64,000 nt of DNA from Magicicada septendecula (GCA_034769895.1 CM068367.1:689512548-689576547), one strand, 5' to 3'; shown: positions 38,890-50,378, counted from the first letter of the stretch. Made by a program: numbers and translations. Notes: generated by a model not told the origin, from the sequence alone.

Positions 38890-39665
38890 TCATCATCATG
38901 TGTTTTCTGTTTCCAAGGATAGGTCTTACAGAGCATGCTCCTTCCATGCTTTACTATCCTGGGCTAGTCTTTTCATTTCATGATTCGCATCCGTATTCCG
39001 TTTATCATCTGACCTCTCTGTCCTCTACTCCGCTTTTCGTTTGCCAGCCCCTCCAGTGTTTTTATCGTCATATTACCTCGTGTTTGTCGTGTACAGAGGC
39101 CCAACCTAATTTTTCTTCCTGCCCTTGATGATACCCAACACTCACTTTTTCTCTCCTACTTTTGCAAGCACCTCCTCATTCGTCACTCTGTCCTTCCGCG
39201 TCCACACATCGAAGGCCTGTAAACTCCTCTCCTTTTCAGCCCTACATAGGAAAACGCTCCAAACAAAACCATTCACGTACCATCCTCTTTCTCAGGTTTA
39301 TGTCTAGTGGCCGCATAATAATCTTTTATTTCTAGAAAGGTCTCCTTAGCTATGACAATTCTCCATTTTACCTCTTGAATACCACGCATGTCCTCTCTAA
39401 CTAAACATCGCAGAAATTTAAAAACTGCCACTTGTTCAGTTTCCTCATTCTCTCTTTTAATCTGTCCAATCATGCTCATTTTGCTTGTGAACATACGCTG
39501 TATCTTCTTTACACTGATTTTCATTTCAAATTCTTCACAAGTTCTGTTAAAATCCCTCAGCATTCAATTTAATGTTATTTCATCCTCGGCAAGCAATAAC
39601 ATATCTTCTGCAAACATAATGCACTCTATTCTCATTCCACCGACTCTAACTCTTCCCGTCAAGAT
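38890..39665 (-). pseudogene. LINE reverse transcriptase fragment, minus strand
   Basis: From 39665 downward the minus strand encodes VGGMRIECIMFAEDMLLLAE, where the catalytic FADD/YADD box reads FAED. Next comes MLRDFNRTCEEFEMKISVKK and, after a gap, FKFLRCLVREDMRGIQEVKW (open frame 39273-39563). Shifted frames further on give WTRKDRVTNEEVLAKVGEKK near 39210-39150. The order fits RT motif C, thumb and the C-terminal 'DRVRNEEVL' box of a LINE. Stops and frameshifts, plus the changed catalytic aspartate, mean it is inactive. The 5' part is not found upstream. Confidence 0.85.
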
Positions 39666-40012
39666 AATTATTTATTATTTCTTCCAAATATAGCACAATA
39701 TATATTAGTAATTTAAAATATATTAATTTTTCATATGTTTTAATTTTTAGAATTCTCAAATAATTTTTAAACAAGTTAAAGAAACTAAGTCATTTCGCTG
39801 TTGTGGCGTAGTAGAAACTTAAGCAGCCTAGCAACCGTAGTTTACAGGAAACAGACGTCAGAGTTTGCTATCGTTGTACTTAGCGAAACATAAGTATCCT
39901 CAAAAATTAACGCTTTCACTTAATACACTTGTGAATTATTACAAATGCGTAAAAAATCATTTTCGGTCTCTACGATATGAAAAAACTACTAAAACGATTC
40001 ACTTAATTTTTT
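39666..40012. other. Unassigned DNA
   Basis: AT-rich, nothing recognised. Confidence 0.5.
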
Positions 40013-40054
40013 CAAGCAGAATTATCACCGTTGCACACCACTATATAAAAATTA

Positions 40055-40100
40055 TTCCGATTAGCGCTTTCAAGCTTCACAGCTCATCGTCAGATCGGAA
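40055..40100 (-). ncRNA. Hammerhead ribozyme, left arm (family 1)
   Basis: Minus strand: stem I TTCCGAT (40100-40094), core CTGACGA (40093-40087), one T, stem II GAGCT/AGCTT with a GTGA loop, GAA, stem III palindrome AGCGCT (40068-40063), cleavage base A (40062), stem I AATCGGAA with ATCGGAA pairing fully with TTCCGAT (7 Watson-Crick pairs). All invariant positions of C-U-G-A-N-G-A and G-A-A are kept. Predicted cleavage follows 40062. Confidence 0.82.
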
Positions 40101-40274
40101 ATGAACAAATAACCTGAAAACAAACCCTTCACCCCCACCCCACCCCACACAACCCTGCTCACACACAACAAGCTATAAGTTAATTCAAATGTCCCTTCCC
40201 CACCCACTGATCCCTGTCCCTACATCTGGACAGTAACATATTTTTCTAGCAAATTCCATTCCTTGTGTTTCAGT

Positions 40275-40275
<1 letters not shown>

Positions 40276-40321
<46 letters not shown>

Positions 40322-40322
40322 T
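40276..40322. repeat. (GT)n loop of the foldback element
   Basis: About 22 GT units sit exactly at the centre of symmetry between the two arms. Confidence 0.9.
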
Positions 40323-40427
40323 CACTGAAACACAAGGAATTTGCTAGAAAAATATGTAACTGTCCAGATGGAGGGACAGGGCTCAGAGGGTGGGGAAGGG
40401 ACATTTGAATTATAGCTTGTTGTGTGT

Positions 40428-40463
40428 GAGCAGGGTGGGGTGCGGTGGGGTGGGGTGAAGGGT
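40428..40463 (+). other. G-rich, potential quadruplex-forming tract
   Basis: Runs GGG, GGGG, GG, GGGG, GGGG and GGG are separated by 1-3 bases in the right arm; the left arm carries the complementary C-rich version at about 40128-40147. Folding is untested. Confidence 0.6.
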
Positions 40464-40486
40464 TCGTTTTCAGGTTATTTGTTCAT

Positions 40487-40532
40487 TTCCGATCTGACGA
40501 TGAGCTGTGAAGCTTGAAAGCGCTAATTGGAA
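40487..40532 (+). ncRNA. Hammerhead ribozyme, right arm (family 1)
   Basis: Plus strand: stem I TTCCGAT (40487-40493), core CTGACGA (40494-40500), one T, stem II GAGCT (40502-40506)/AGCTT (40511-40515), GAA (40516-40518), stem III AGCGCT (40519-40524), cleavage base A (40525), stem I ATTGGAA (40526-40532) with six Watson-Crick pairs and one U-G wobble. The C-to-T change at 40528 keeps pairing, consistent with but not proof of selection on structure. Confidence 0.82.
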
Positions 40533-40574
40533 TAATGTTTATATAGTGGTGTGCAACAGTGATAATTCTGCTTG

Positions 40575-41419
40575 TGATTCTAACCACTAACACAACTTTC
40601 TTCATTAAACTTAATTTTTTGCTCAATTTTAATTTCTTCACATTACTTAAAATTGTATTTGTCAAAGCAATGGCTTGTCGTTATCTGTTTATCTAATTTA
40701 CTGAATATTGTTAGATAATTTACTGTCTAAGTCGATAATTTTGTTAATCAAAAACAGTTAATAAAGCAGTTTGTTGTTAATATATTGGAAACCATTTGCC
40801 TTACTAGCTTTCAGAATGTTGATGAAACGAATATTTCTAATAAATGTATCCCGAGTTTTGAACGGTTTCCTGAGACAATAGGAAGAATACATACAAATTC
40901 TAAAATCTGATTTCAGCATATCATTTATTCTTGAGTGATACGTAATTTGTTTTATAAAAATAAATGAAAGAATTTCAATATTGTATAACATGAAAGGTTG
41001 TTACAGTAAGATATACAGTAAGTAGTTTTGGCGTCTAGGATGATATTTTCGAAAAGGTCTTCGAACGAGAAGAATTAACACGAATCTACGTTGTTTGCAA
41101 GAATTGGAATATTTTTTCACGTCCAGATAGGAACTCTCTCGTCTTCAATATCCAAGTCGCATTTTCCGCAAAACGACGCTAAGAATTTAGACAATGTTAC
41201 ACATTTTTAGGTAGGCCTAGGGAGCTGAAAATTATAACTACTTCCACTACAAATTAATTGCGTAATTACCTTCTTTTGGCTCGCAGTTTCGTTTCTTAGA
41301 CTTTTTGAGAATATGCGCACAAAGAAGAACGTGGACATTATAGAGTCGGTACTCCAAAAATACCTGAGAGCTGCATACCGGGATATTTTATCCAAATTAC
41401 CACCCTGAATCTCCAGAAA
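40575..41419. other. Unassigned DNA
   Basis: No gene recognised. Confidence 0.5.
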
Positions 41420-41725
41420 AACACGTTCTACCCTGACTTGGAGTGAAACCACTGCCACCACGAAACCGTTCCCACATCGGGGACGGGACCCCGGCCTGGG
41501 TGTTCACGATCCCATGGTACCATTTTTAAGTATGCCACGTGCGCACACGACCATTCCCGAGGACCTCCGAGCACAAACACAGGTAGACTCAGGATTGGCA
41601 TCCGACTTGGCACCCAGGCTTACCCTCCACCATCTGGCACAGGTCGCCGTGTCCTCCCCAGACGCCAATCCGCCAAAGAGGGGAGAACAAGCGGGTGGGA
41701 TCTGAAAAGCTACTAGGCTTCACCT
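41420..41725. other. GC-rich island of unknown origin
   Basis: GC content rises sharply (CCCGGCCTGG, CCAGGCTTACCCTCC). Frames of 61 and 63 codons on opposite strands lack domains. The composition resembles LINE untranslated or coding remnants seen elsewhere in the window, but I recognise no motif. Confidence 0.35.
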
Positions 41726-44700
41726 GTGTTTCCAATGGACATTACGGAACTGGTGTGAGGTGTCTGACCACGGCCATTTGCAAGGGAATTCTTAGCCGTT
41801 CGGCAGGGCTATTTTGATTCCGGGTTAAACAAAGTCACTTTCGCGCAGTATCAAGTCATTCAATTTTAGCCAGTCAGGTTCCTTAGACTACAAGACACTT
41901 ATGAATTGACAGAACTGTACGAGTATAGTAACTTTCTTATAACCACTCTCTTGACTTATCACTAAGGGTAATCGCCAGATTTTTCTTTAACTAAAGCTAC
42001 TTCAAAATCCTCCTGAAACTGAGTTTCATAATCTATACGGTCTTGACAATTAATGTCTTAGAGAGTGTTTGTGTTGACAGAGTACGACAAAATATTGTTT
42101 TTGGTTTTAGCTGTGCCACAGCTGTACAGAGGACTAGATAATACAAATACTTTTAATATATTCAGTTTGCCTTCTGCTTGAGCCTTGCTTTCAAGCACCA
42201 CGTAGACAGCGGAATGCGTTAATGCTGTCTTTATTAAAAAAAAAATTCTGAAGTACTACTGTCACTTAAACCCTACATATCTCATGATAATTTCAGTTAT
42301 TACACCTTTTGATCTTACGAGTTATTTACCCGGAAGTCATCACTTTTCTCTCGAAAAAGTTTGCTAACCTGTAGACTCTATCTGAGTTTAACAGTATGAA
42401 TTTCTATGAATTCTATGAATTTCATAAATAAAATAAGTTTATTCGAGTCGCCTTCTCTTACAGAGAGTATAGTCATGTCATATATACAGGACACAAATAG
42501 GGTACGTAAAAAAACAGGCTATTGTAAAAAATATTTCGGTCAATAACAACATGGAATTAAAATGAGACGGAGTGCATTGTTCATTCTGCAGCAACTGACT
42601 TACGACGACAGTATTTGTCTTTTAAGGGAAAGCTTACGCTTAGTTTGCAAAATTCGATAACAACGTTTATTCAAATATTTTCCTTTCACAATCACGTGTA
42701 AATATAGTGAACAGGATTTCAAACAGACACTAAAAAAAGATAAAACAACATTCAGACAGATTGTACAAATAAATCACTGGAAAAAAGTTTTTTTAATCAA
42801 ATTAAAATCCACCCATCCGGAAAAAAACAATAAAAGATTATTGGGTATAAAATCTGGTAACGACCTTCTGGTGAATACAGAAACACAAAAGTAAGTGTTC
42901 ATTTTACAATACACTAGTGAGCTGAATTAGTCGCCCTGAAGCGTAGTGAGGTCTTTAATATGTAATTAGAGAAAATCTGATTTTTTCAAATTTCGGTGGG
43001 AAGTCGATTACCAACGTAATTTACCGAAAAAGCAAATAAATTAAAACTTGACTCGCGCGTGTATGTATCTACGCGTGCGAGTGTTGAGTCCGAAGTGCAA
43101 GCTGGTCATAAAAGAGCCAACTCATAAACCTTGCCTAAACATAAGCTTCGTGCTGAAAACAAATTAAGAAATTTGACAGCCTTGAAGACGGAGGCAGTGC
43201 TACACCACGGTCTGTCGGAATCGTCTCGACGTTGGGTTTATGTCCTGCATTCAGCTTATTGATGACGCATGACAAATAGGCCTAGAAACGATTTGTTCGC
43301 AAATCACCATGTTTCTTGCGATTTAAGATAAATGTGACAGTTGTTTACATTATTGAACTTAATAATCGCAACTTCTTTAAATTCATAAGTAGTTTATTTA
43401 AGGCAAATTGTAATAGACGTTTATGTTAAGTTTGTTATTTTCATACTTCTCTCCAAGACTTCATAACTTCATAACCTGTAAGACCTCTAATTACTTTTGC
43501 GACAATCAGTTATTTCTTGGGTATTTTCTGCTGAGTTCAAGTAAGCTATTACAAAATTAACATAAGAGTATTATTTACTTGTACCGAAAAAATTCTCCTT
43601 TGCGCTCAGTTCGACGGCTGATAAGTAGATATTAAAATATTCTTTACAAAAAAAGAATACCGTTTTTCACAATGTAATATTTGTAAGCTGATTATGACCA
43701 AAAACGTAAAGTAACACGTATCCATTATCGTAAACAACGTTGTTCAGTCACATTTCAGACAATTTGTAAGGCATGGCACTGTTAACTTACCTTAGCGATA
43801 TACAAATTTGTAAAGCTTTTAATTTTCAGATTGATTTATTTACGTTTTGATCTGTTCATAAAAATTATATCATTGAAGTCCATTGAGAAATTTTTGGTCA
43901 TTCCTTTTATCGTTCGTCGTAAAGATAATTCAGTCTAATTTCAAATAGTCTGTAAATTTAGACAACTATCAAATAAATGTAATATACAAATTACGACTCC
44001 TTGCTGAATTAAATAAAACGGAATTGGGCAATGGAAATTCTGGGAAAATAATGTGGGGCTGGTACTAGAGACTGTTTTCATACAAATGAAAAGTGACTGT
44101 TGTTTGTAAATACAACACCGTTTTTCTTTGCGATTTAAACAGAATATTTTTACTAGAATATCTTGGGTTGTGATCTTACAGCAGTGAAATTTTAATCTCA
44201 TCGTGATAGTAAACGCCAGAGAACTTGGTATCACACTTTTTAATTAGACCCCGATAGAAATGACTTCCAATGTTACATACACCTATAATTTATTCTCGCA
44301 TCCAATATAATTTATTCTCATAATTAATTTAGACGGCTATCCAGTTTTTATATCTAAACTTAACAGATAATATCAGTCACTAAATTTAAAAATGACAACT
44401 TATCAACACAATTAAACAATTATAACAATTAACGGTTTTAATTGCCGTAAACAATTCTCGTAAGTGACTGACTGTATTTATGAAGGTTGCCAGCAGTGTA
44501 ACATCTGAAATATAATCTGAAACTTAAAATATTGATCCGTACTCAACTAAATAAGTAGACCTATACTAAAGGGAAGGGAAATTCAAAAAATCGATTGAAC
44601 GTTTCTTGTAAAAATTGTATTGTGTGTAGGGTGTGTAGGGAATAGAATTTTCTCTTCGTATTGAAGGGCGAGACCAATGTGACACTGCTAAATCTGTTTC

Positions 44701-45508
44701 CAACAAACTGAAAACAACTAAATTCTAAACGCTAATATTAGAGCAAACGTATAGTATTCTAAGTATATATTTAGAAACTGAAAGGTTATATATTATTTCA
44801 CTATGAGAACATAGATTTATTACTTCTTATACACGTTTCAAGTAAGTGTGCACAAGTTTTTAAACAATAATAAAACATATGCTTCACTTCAGAGGTAAAC
44901 GTTTTTAACATACAGTATATATACTTAGTATTATTTAAAAGTGGTTCTTGTAATTTTATTACGTTGTGACAATTATTTAATTCTGTTCGTTGCAATCGCA
45001 TGTTTTCCACGTTCAATATAAATTCGCCACATAGAATTTAGAATTCAAAATTCCGAGACAGCATAAAAAACTTGAACTCTGGTTTCGACGAATCATTATT
45101 AACGACCGGAGCACTTTAAACCTGCAAATATGACTTATAGAAAACCCTACATAAAAAAAGAAGACATGATTTGTGAATAGTTACACTTAAATCTTTTTTA
45201 ATCGATTATAAAAGGTACTAAGAAGGGAATAAGAATGGCAGTCTTGCAGTCGACTAAAGATTTACAGTGTTGTAAGTGATCGAACTTATCAAATTAATTA
45301 ATACAGAATACAGAATTATGATAACCTATTGTCATGTTTTGATTTTATTACAGTTGTTTAAGTAAAAATAATGAAAAGCAAGATTAGAACCACAAACACA
45401 GTTTTTGATTAACGCCGGTGCTTTCTTCAAATTAATTCGTATCTAGTTCATTAAATTTAGGGGTTTATGGAATTTCTCTAGTTTATTAACAGTAAGTGAA
45501 ATCTCTTC
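41726..45508. other. AT-rich unassigned DNA
   Basis: Nearly 3.8 kb with no gene, microsatellite or element I can recognise. Frames at 43941 and 44801 (minus) have no domain motifs. Confidence 0.5.
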
Positions 45509-45513
45509 ATTCC

Positions 45514-45888
45514 TGTTGAGAATATATTGGAAAACTCTACATTCATTTTTAAGTAAGTGTACCTGTCATTGTAGAAGTGAAAGTTTGTATTGTGCAGTGG
45601 GAGGTCGAGCTGTCTGGGCGGGGCCTCAACCCGTACACATGCGCGTTTACTGTGAGAGTCTAGAAAAGTAATGTTCTCGAAGTTTTAAATAAAAGGAAAG
45701 ATCTGGAAGCTGTTTTTCCATATAAATAGAGATGCCCTCGACAAGTACAGTTCAGTTTTAAATGTGCTCTTGTAATGTGTATTTCGTGTGTCCGTTTTAT
45801 GTATACTTGCTACTAAACTGTTCCTTCAATAAAGCGTGTGTTTGCTCCTGTACTTAAATTATTCATTATTTTTACCCATACCTTAACA
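45514..45888 (+). repeat. 5' LTR of Copia element
   Basis: Starts TGTTGAGAATAT and ends CCTTAACA. It contains a TATA-like ATATAAATAGAG (about 45721-45732) and an AATAAA polyadenylation signal (about 45828-45834), giving a plausible U3-R-U5 layout. Confidence 0.92.
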
Positions 45889-45905
45889 GGTTATGGGCCC
45901 AGTGG
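45889..45905 (+). other. Primer-binding site
   Basis: GGTTATGGGCCCAGTGG lies immediately after the 5' LTR; it fits the internal initiator tRNA-Met primer region used by Copia elements. Confidence 0.85.
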
Positions 45906-45965
45906 CATTTTAAAATCGGAGTGCAGTGTGTAATTGGAGTGCAAGTATAAAATATTTGTGCAAAA

Positions 45966-46760
45966 ATGGAACCGAATTTAAAAATTGAAAAACTTCGAGA
46001 CAAAGATAATTGGCTTCGTAGTACGCACATTGATGGAAGAGGATGATGATGTGCTGGATGTTTGCGAAGCAAGATTAGCCGAGCCAGCTGCAGGTGCAGA
46101 AGATCGTGACGCGTTGTTGGAAAAGTTCAAGAAGGCGGACAAAATTGCCAGAAAGTTAATTGTTACAACAGTGGAGAGAAAGCCTCTCGAACTTATAATG
46201 GGTTGTTCTACTGCCAAGGAGATGTGGGACAAATTGAATACAGCATATGATCTAAAATCTGATGAAAATCTGTCGATGATTCAAAAACAATTTTTTGATT
46301 TTAAGTGGACAGAGAGTGAAAGTGTTACGTATAATATTTCAAAAATAGAACAGTTGGCTAGAAAAATGAAAAATCTCGGGGAAAAAATTGAAAAGACTAT
46401 GGTGATGACTCGTGTTTTAACATCTTTGCCACAAAAGTTTAATCATTTTCACAGTCCTTGGGATTCGGTATCTGACGATAACAAGAATCTCGAAAATTTG
46501 ACTGAGCGCTTGATGGCAGAAGAATTTAGATTACAAGAGCAAAAGGAAGTACACGAAGAGCCGACAGCGTTGCTAGCTAATCTGAAAATCGGTCATAAGG
46601 AACAGAAGAATGACTCTTATAAAGAATGAGAAGAATGATTTGAAACAAGAGCAGTTTTATAATTGTGGAAGACAAGGTCATTTTAAAAAAGGGACTGCTT
46701 CAGGTGTTATACGTGCAAAAGAAAAGGTCATAAAAGTAACAATTGCTTCATGAATAAGAA
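45966..46760 (+). pseudogene. Copia Gag (frameshifted)
   Basis: An ATG at 45966 opens with MEPNLKIEKLRDKDNW, the usual Copia Gag N-terminus, and then shifts frame. The main body is the open frame 45985-46629, which continues with VVRTLMEEDDDVLDV and helical UBN2/DUF4219-like sequence. After a stop at 46627 the CCHC zinc-knuckle region follows in broken frames: FYNCGRQGHFKK at about 46653-46690 with its third cysteine lost, then a second knuckle with HKSNNC near 46730-46748. Gag would form the particle; here at least three lesions prevent a full product. Confidence 0.85.
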
Positions 46761-47798
46761 TAATGGACAGCGAAGATGGTTGAATAATCAAGAAAGAAGT
46801 AACTCGTCTTCTGGACAGAAGAAATCAGCACCGAGGATAGCACTAATAGGTGACAAAGGCAGCTGTGGCAATCGGGATGATCTCTGGATTGTGGATTCGG
46901 GTGCGACGGATCATATGTCGAAGCATCGAGAATGGTTTTCAACGTTCGAAGAATATACAACACCAGTCAGTGTAAGAATGGGCAACGGTATGACAATGTC
47001 TGCATATGGTAAAGGTAATATTGACTTTGAAACTTATAAAAATAGTGAACGAGTAGAAGGTACTATCTATAATGTATTATATGTTCCTGATTCAATGTAT
47101 AATCTGTTTTCTGTTAAATATGCGGGTAAAAGGGGTATAGATTATGAAATAACATATAATGCTACGAAATGTACTTTAAAGCATGGTAATGAAATTCTTG
47201 TAACTGGTTCCGAATATGAGCCTGGTAGTTTGCTAAAATTAGACATTCAAACTTTAATTCCAAAAGAATGTAACGTGGTAGAACAAAAGAGTAGATCGAG
47301 CATTGCCAACGGTAATGTTTTACAATTATGGCACGAAAGACTTTGCCATCAAAATGTAAAACATGTGAAGAATTTTTTGAAAAATCTAAATATAAAATTT
47401 ACGGATGAAAATTTCTTTTGTGAAGGTTGCGCTTATGGCAAAAATCATAGATTGCCTTTTCACAAAAAGATCGATCGTGCCACTAAAACTCGCGAAATAA
47501 TTTATACTGACGTTTGTGGTCCTATGGAAGTAAAGTCTCTTGGTAGAAAGTTATATTTCGTTTCTTTTAAAGACGATTTTTCAAGTTATAGAGAAATTCA
47601 TTTTATTCGAGAAAAATCTGAAGTAATAGAAAAAGTAAAATCATTTTGTATCGGGGTTGAGAATCAATTTGCAACAAATATTAAAGAAATTCATTTTGAT
47701 AGTGGTAAAGAATACGATAATATTTCTGTGATCTCTTTTTTAAATAGTAAAGGTATAAAATATTCGATTAATGTTCCATATACTAGTTCATTCATTCC
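46750..47798 (+). pseudogene. Copia protease and integrase fragment of Pol
   Basis: The open frame (ending at 47841 inside the 3' LTR) carries the aspartic protease motif WIVDSGATDHM (D49-S50-G51), an integrase zinc-binding region (H195, H200, C224, C227; LWHERLCHQN...CEGCAYGK) and the first two catalytic aspartates of the integrase core (YTDVCGP, D254; HFDSGKEY, D317). Homologues continue with NGVAER containing the third catalytic residue. Here, after NVPYTSSFIP, the frame runs straight into the LTR at residue 350 and stops. Integrase is therefore inactive, and RT/RNase H are absent. Confidence 0.9.
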
Positions 47799-48172
47799 TG
47801 TTGAGAATATACTAGAAAACTCTACATTCATTTTTAAGTAAGTGTACCTGCCATTGTAGAAGTGAAAGTTTGTATTGTGCGGTGGGAGGTCGAGCTGTCT
47901 AGGCGGGGCCTCAACCCGCACACATGCGCGTTTACTGTGAGAGTCTAGAAAAGTAATGTTCTCGAAGTTTTAAATAAAAGGAAAGATCTGGAAGCTGTTT
48001 TTCTATATAAATAGAGATGCACTCGACAAGTTCAGTTTCAGTTTTAAATGTGCTCTTGTAATGTGTATTTCGTGTGTCCGTTTTATGTATACTTGCTACT
48101 AAACTGTTCCTTCAATAAAGCGTGTTTGCTCCTGTACTTAAATTATTCATTATTTTTACCCATACCTTAACA
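47799..48172 (+). repeat. 3' LTR of Copia element
   Basis: Matches the 5' LTR over its whole length with roughly ten substitutions and a 2-base indel at GCGTG(TG)TTTGC. The eight bases before it, TTCATTCC, equal the eight before the 5' LTR. Confidence 0.92.
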
Positions 48173-48177
48173 ATTCC

Positions 48178-49109
48178 GCCAGAACTGAAAATCTTATTGC
48201 GAAGATAACTGAAGATGACAGAAAATGGGTAGCATTATATAAGCAGTAAAGCATTTTCAGGAGTATCATAAGAAAAGGAAAGAGGAGTTTCAAATGGCAA
48301 AATTAAGAGTCTCGTCGTTTGCCACGAGGAGTAAAACTGTAACGTATAAAAATCTGAGTTTTTCTTTCATAACAGTTTGCACCTGTTCTGCAGTAGACAA
48401 CAAATAATGAATTTAAATTGTTATATAATATCCAGGGTTAGTTATACAAGTTGTAAAGTTATGACTAATATTTGTTTGGTAAACACAGATTATATTTATG
48501 TGAAGTATACATCTGTACAGTACCAGTCATATTAGCACGTTCATTTCCACTGAAGCCAATGGGGAATCGTCTTTGATAAATGTTCATGTCGCTTTATACA
48601 AGCAAAGATAGAAATATTTTTTCACATTTTATGAAAATACAGTGAAGGATGTCCTTCAAAATGCCTTATCTGCATGTAAACAACTTAAGTAACAGACTAT
48701 GTAAGAGGAATGAATCAGTAGTGAAACGCACGGTTTAAAGCCATAAAAGGCACTTTTTACCTGCAGCTTATCACGCTTTTCTTATTTTCAGAGTGTTACA
48801 AGCTTATCTAAAGCTGTTTCCGCATATTTGCTTATCAACTCGTGCGCAAATAAAAGCATAAGACAGACTTGTTTCTCTGTTTACAGGCGTATTTATGGCA
48901 GGAGACAATACTGCAGCATACGGTTACTAGAGTTTTAGCAGGCTATTACATGACACGAAATTGTCTTAACATAGCCTTAAGACAATTTCGTGTTATTAGT
49001 TGGGCTAAAGACAAATTTACTTCCAATGAAACTCTTGTTATAAGACAAGATTCTCTAGAATCTAAGGTTTCGACAATATTCACTGTTGTAGCACACTCCC
49101 CGTCAATTG
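48178..49109. other. Unassigned DNA
   Basis: No gene recognised. GACACGAAATTGTCTTAAC at about 48952-48970 and its near reverse complement GTTA..AAGACAATTTCGTGT at about 48975-48995 form a hairpin of about 13 pairs (ACACGAAATTGTCTTA). Confidence 0.5.
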
Positions 49110-49191
49110 TTTCTTCTTCTTCTTCTTCTTCTTCTTCTTCTTCTTCTTCTTCTTCTTCTTCTTCTTCTTCTTCTTCTTCTTCTTCTTCTTT
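49110..49191. repeat. (TTC)n microsatellite, tail of a minus-strand LINE
   Basis: About 27 TTC triplets, (GAA)n on the LINE's coding strand. It abuts the 3' end of the LINE relic at 49192-50120. Poly-Ser and poly-Leu frames over it are artefacts. Confidence 0.95.
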
Positions 49192-50120
49192 TGCCTACAA
49201 AAATTAGGTGGCATCACCTGTTTCGGTCAGCAAAGTCAAGCCATCTCTTCTCGGTCTTGCAGGAGATCGTTCCTTTTGTGCTTATAAAAGAGCACTTGCC
49301 TAGGCAACTTGTCAGCGTCGTTCGGTCTACATGAGCAACTACCGATTCCCAAATTCCTTGATCTTTTCACTAAGTGAGGAAATATTTAGTTCCAGGCGTA
49401 GGCCTATATCCTCAATACATATTCTATCAATCCGTGTGCAACCCTTCACAGATCGCGGAAACCGCATCTCGGAAGCTTGAATCCTGCTCATATCTCTTCG
49501 TGTCATTATCCAGTTCTCTGACTCATGTAATACAGAAGGGATTACCATGACTCTATAGAAATTTAATTGGGTTTCTTAGCTTGTTTCCCCCCCAACGACT
49601 CTTCGCATCGCATCGCAGATTGAATTAAACTTGGCAACTCTACCGTCTATGTCACTGCTGTTGCCACAGGTGATGACATAACCCAGACAGAAGAAGCGCA
49701 ATTATTCAATTACAGACTTATTCAACTATTGCTGATCTGACAGAGCCCTTCCCTCTAAAAGACATCATCTTAGTTTTAACTGTAGAAATTGCCATAGTTC
49801 TTTCAGGAACAAGCTTACCAAGAAGGTAAGAAGCTTACCAAAACGTACGAAGTCCACCTTCACACAGAAAATGTAGTAAGCTTATGTAAGCTTTCTATAC
49901 AATTCGTACGATGTACGGAATTCTCTTTTTGTTCATAATCTGCCACAGTAAAGGTATTTTACTTTGTCTAATGCCTTCACATAGTCTATGAAGACTATGT
50001 GAATTTCTAAATTAAATTCCACCCTTTTTCTATAATTTTCTTAACATCATCTGTGGAAGATCTGTATCCTGATTGCTCTTATAGTAGGATTTAATTAGAG
50101 ATATACTGCGATCTATTATT
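49192..50120 (-). pseudogene. LINE reverse transcriptase relic with (GAA)n tail
   Basis: On the minus strand, from 50110 downward: SGYRSSTDDVKKIIEKGWN (fingers), FIDYVKALDKVKY (motif A region, consensus Y-KAFD-V), then, after a decayed stretch, GNSSDIDGRVAKFNSICDAM near 49660-49620, and the open frame 49339-49548 with MVIPSVLHESENWIMTRRD and EMRFPRSVKGCTRIDRI followed by LNISSLSEKIKEF. This is the typical palm-thumb-C-terminal order of a LINE of the large insect group with 'MRFLR-VKGCTRLDR' boxes. Multiple stops and frameshifts make it inactive. Its 3' end runs into the (GAA)n tract. Confidence 0.88.
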
Positions 50121-50289
50121 ATTTAATAAGTTACTGTATATTTTGTAGGCTGCTTTAAACACACTAAACCCTCGATGACTAAAAAACAGTTGTTGATTAA
50201 AAGAAAGCTAGTAGGTAATATGTATTGGAGGGCCAGGCAGAAAGAAGTTAAAATGTTGGCTGTGTAAGAGATATATCGTCAACATGTCC

Positions 50290-50378
50290 TATACTATTAA
50301 TGAATTATTAATGAATTATTAATGAATTTATTAATGAATTTATTAATGAATTATTAATGGATTTACTATTAATGAATG
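50290..50378. repeat. ATTAATGA minisatellite
   Basis: About eight imperfect copies of (A)TTAATGAATT(T)A, 10-12 bp each. Confidence 0.85.

Larger units (their letters stand above)
40013..40574. mobile_element. 562-bp foldback element carrying two hammerhead ribozymes
   Basis: Arms at 40013-40275 and 40323-40574 are near-perfect inverted copies bounded by CAAGCAGAATTATCAC on both outer ends. The centre is a (GT)n run. Visible differences between the arms are few (for example a 5-base ATTCC insertion in the left arm at about 40249 and single substitutions), so the palindrome is young or homogenised. Each arm holds a hammerhead (see 40055-40100 and 40487-40532) with cleavage sites facing the outer ends. 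A solo copy of the arm end lies at 7655-7745. No target duplication is evident. It could be a tail-joined pair of Penelope-type terminal repeats or a non-autonomous derivative. Confidence 0.85.
45514..48172 (+). mobile_element. Copia-type LTR retrotransposon with deleted reverse transcriptase
   Basis: The element has LTRs of 375 bp (45514-45888) and 374 bp (47799-48172), both TG...CA, and the 5-bp target duplication ATTCC (45509-45513, 48173-48177). The sequence right after the 5' LTR, GGTTATGGGCCCAGTGG, fits the Copia initiator-methionine tRNA primer-binding site. Internal DNA encodes Gag, protease and part of integrase only. The catalytic glutamate of integrase, the whole RT and RNase H, and the polypurine tract are missing: the internal region is 1.9 kb instead of the usual 4 kb or more. 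About ten substitutions distinguish the LTRs by eye. It is non-autonomous. Confidence 0.93.

Noticed and set aside
40120..40160. C-rich stretch as an independent regulatory element
   Set aside because: It is simply the left-arm complement of the G-rich tract in the palindrome.
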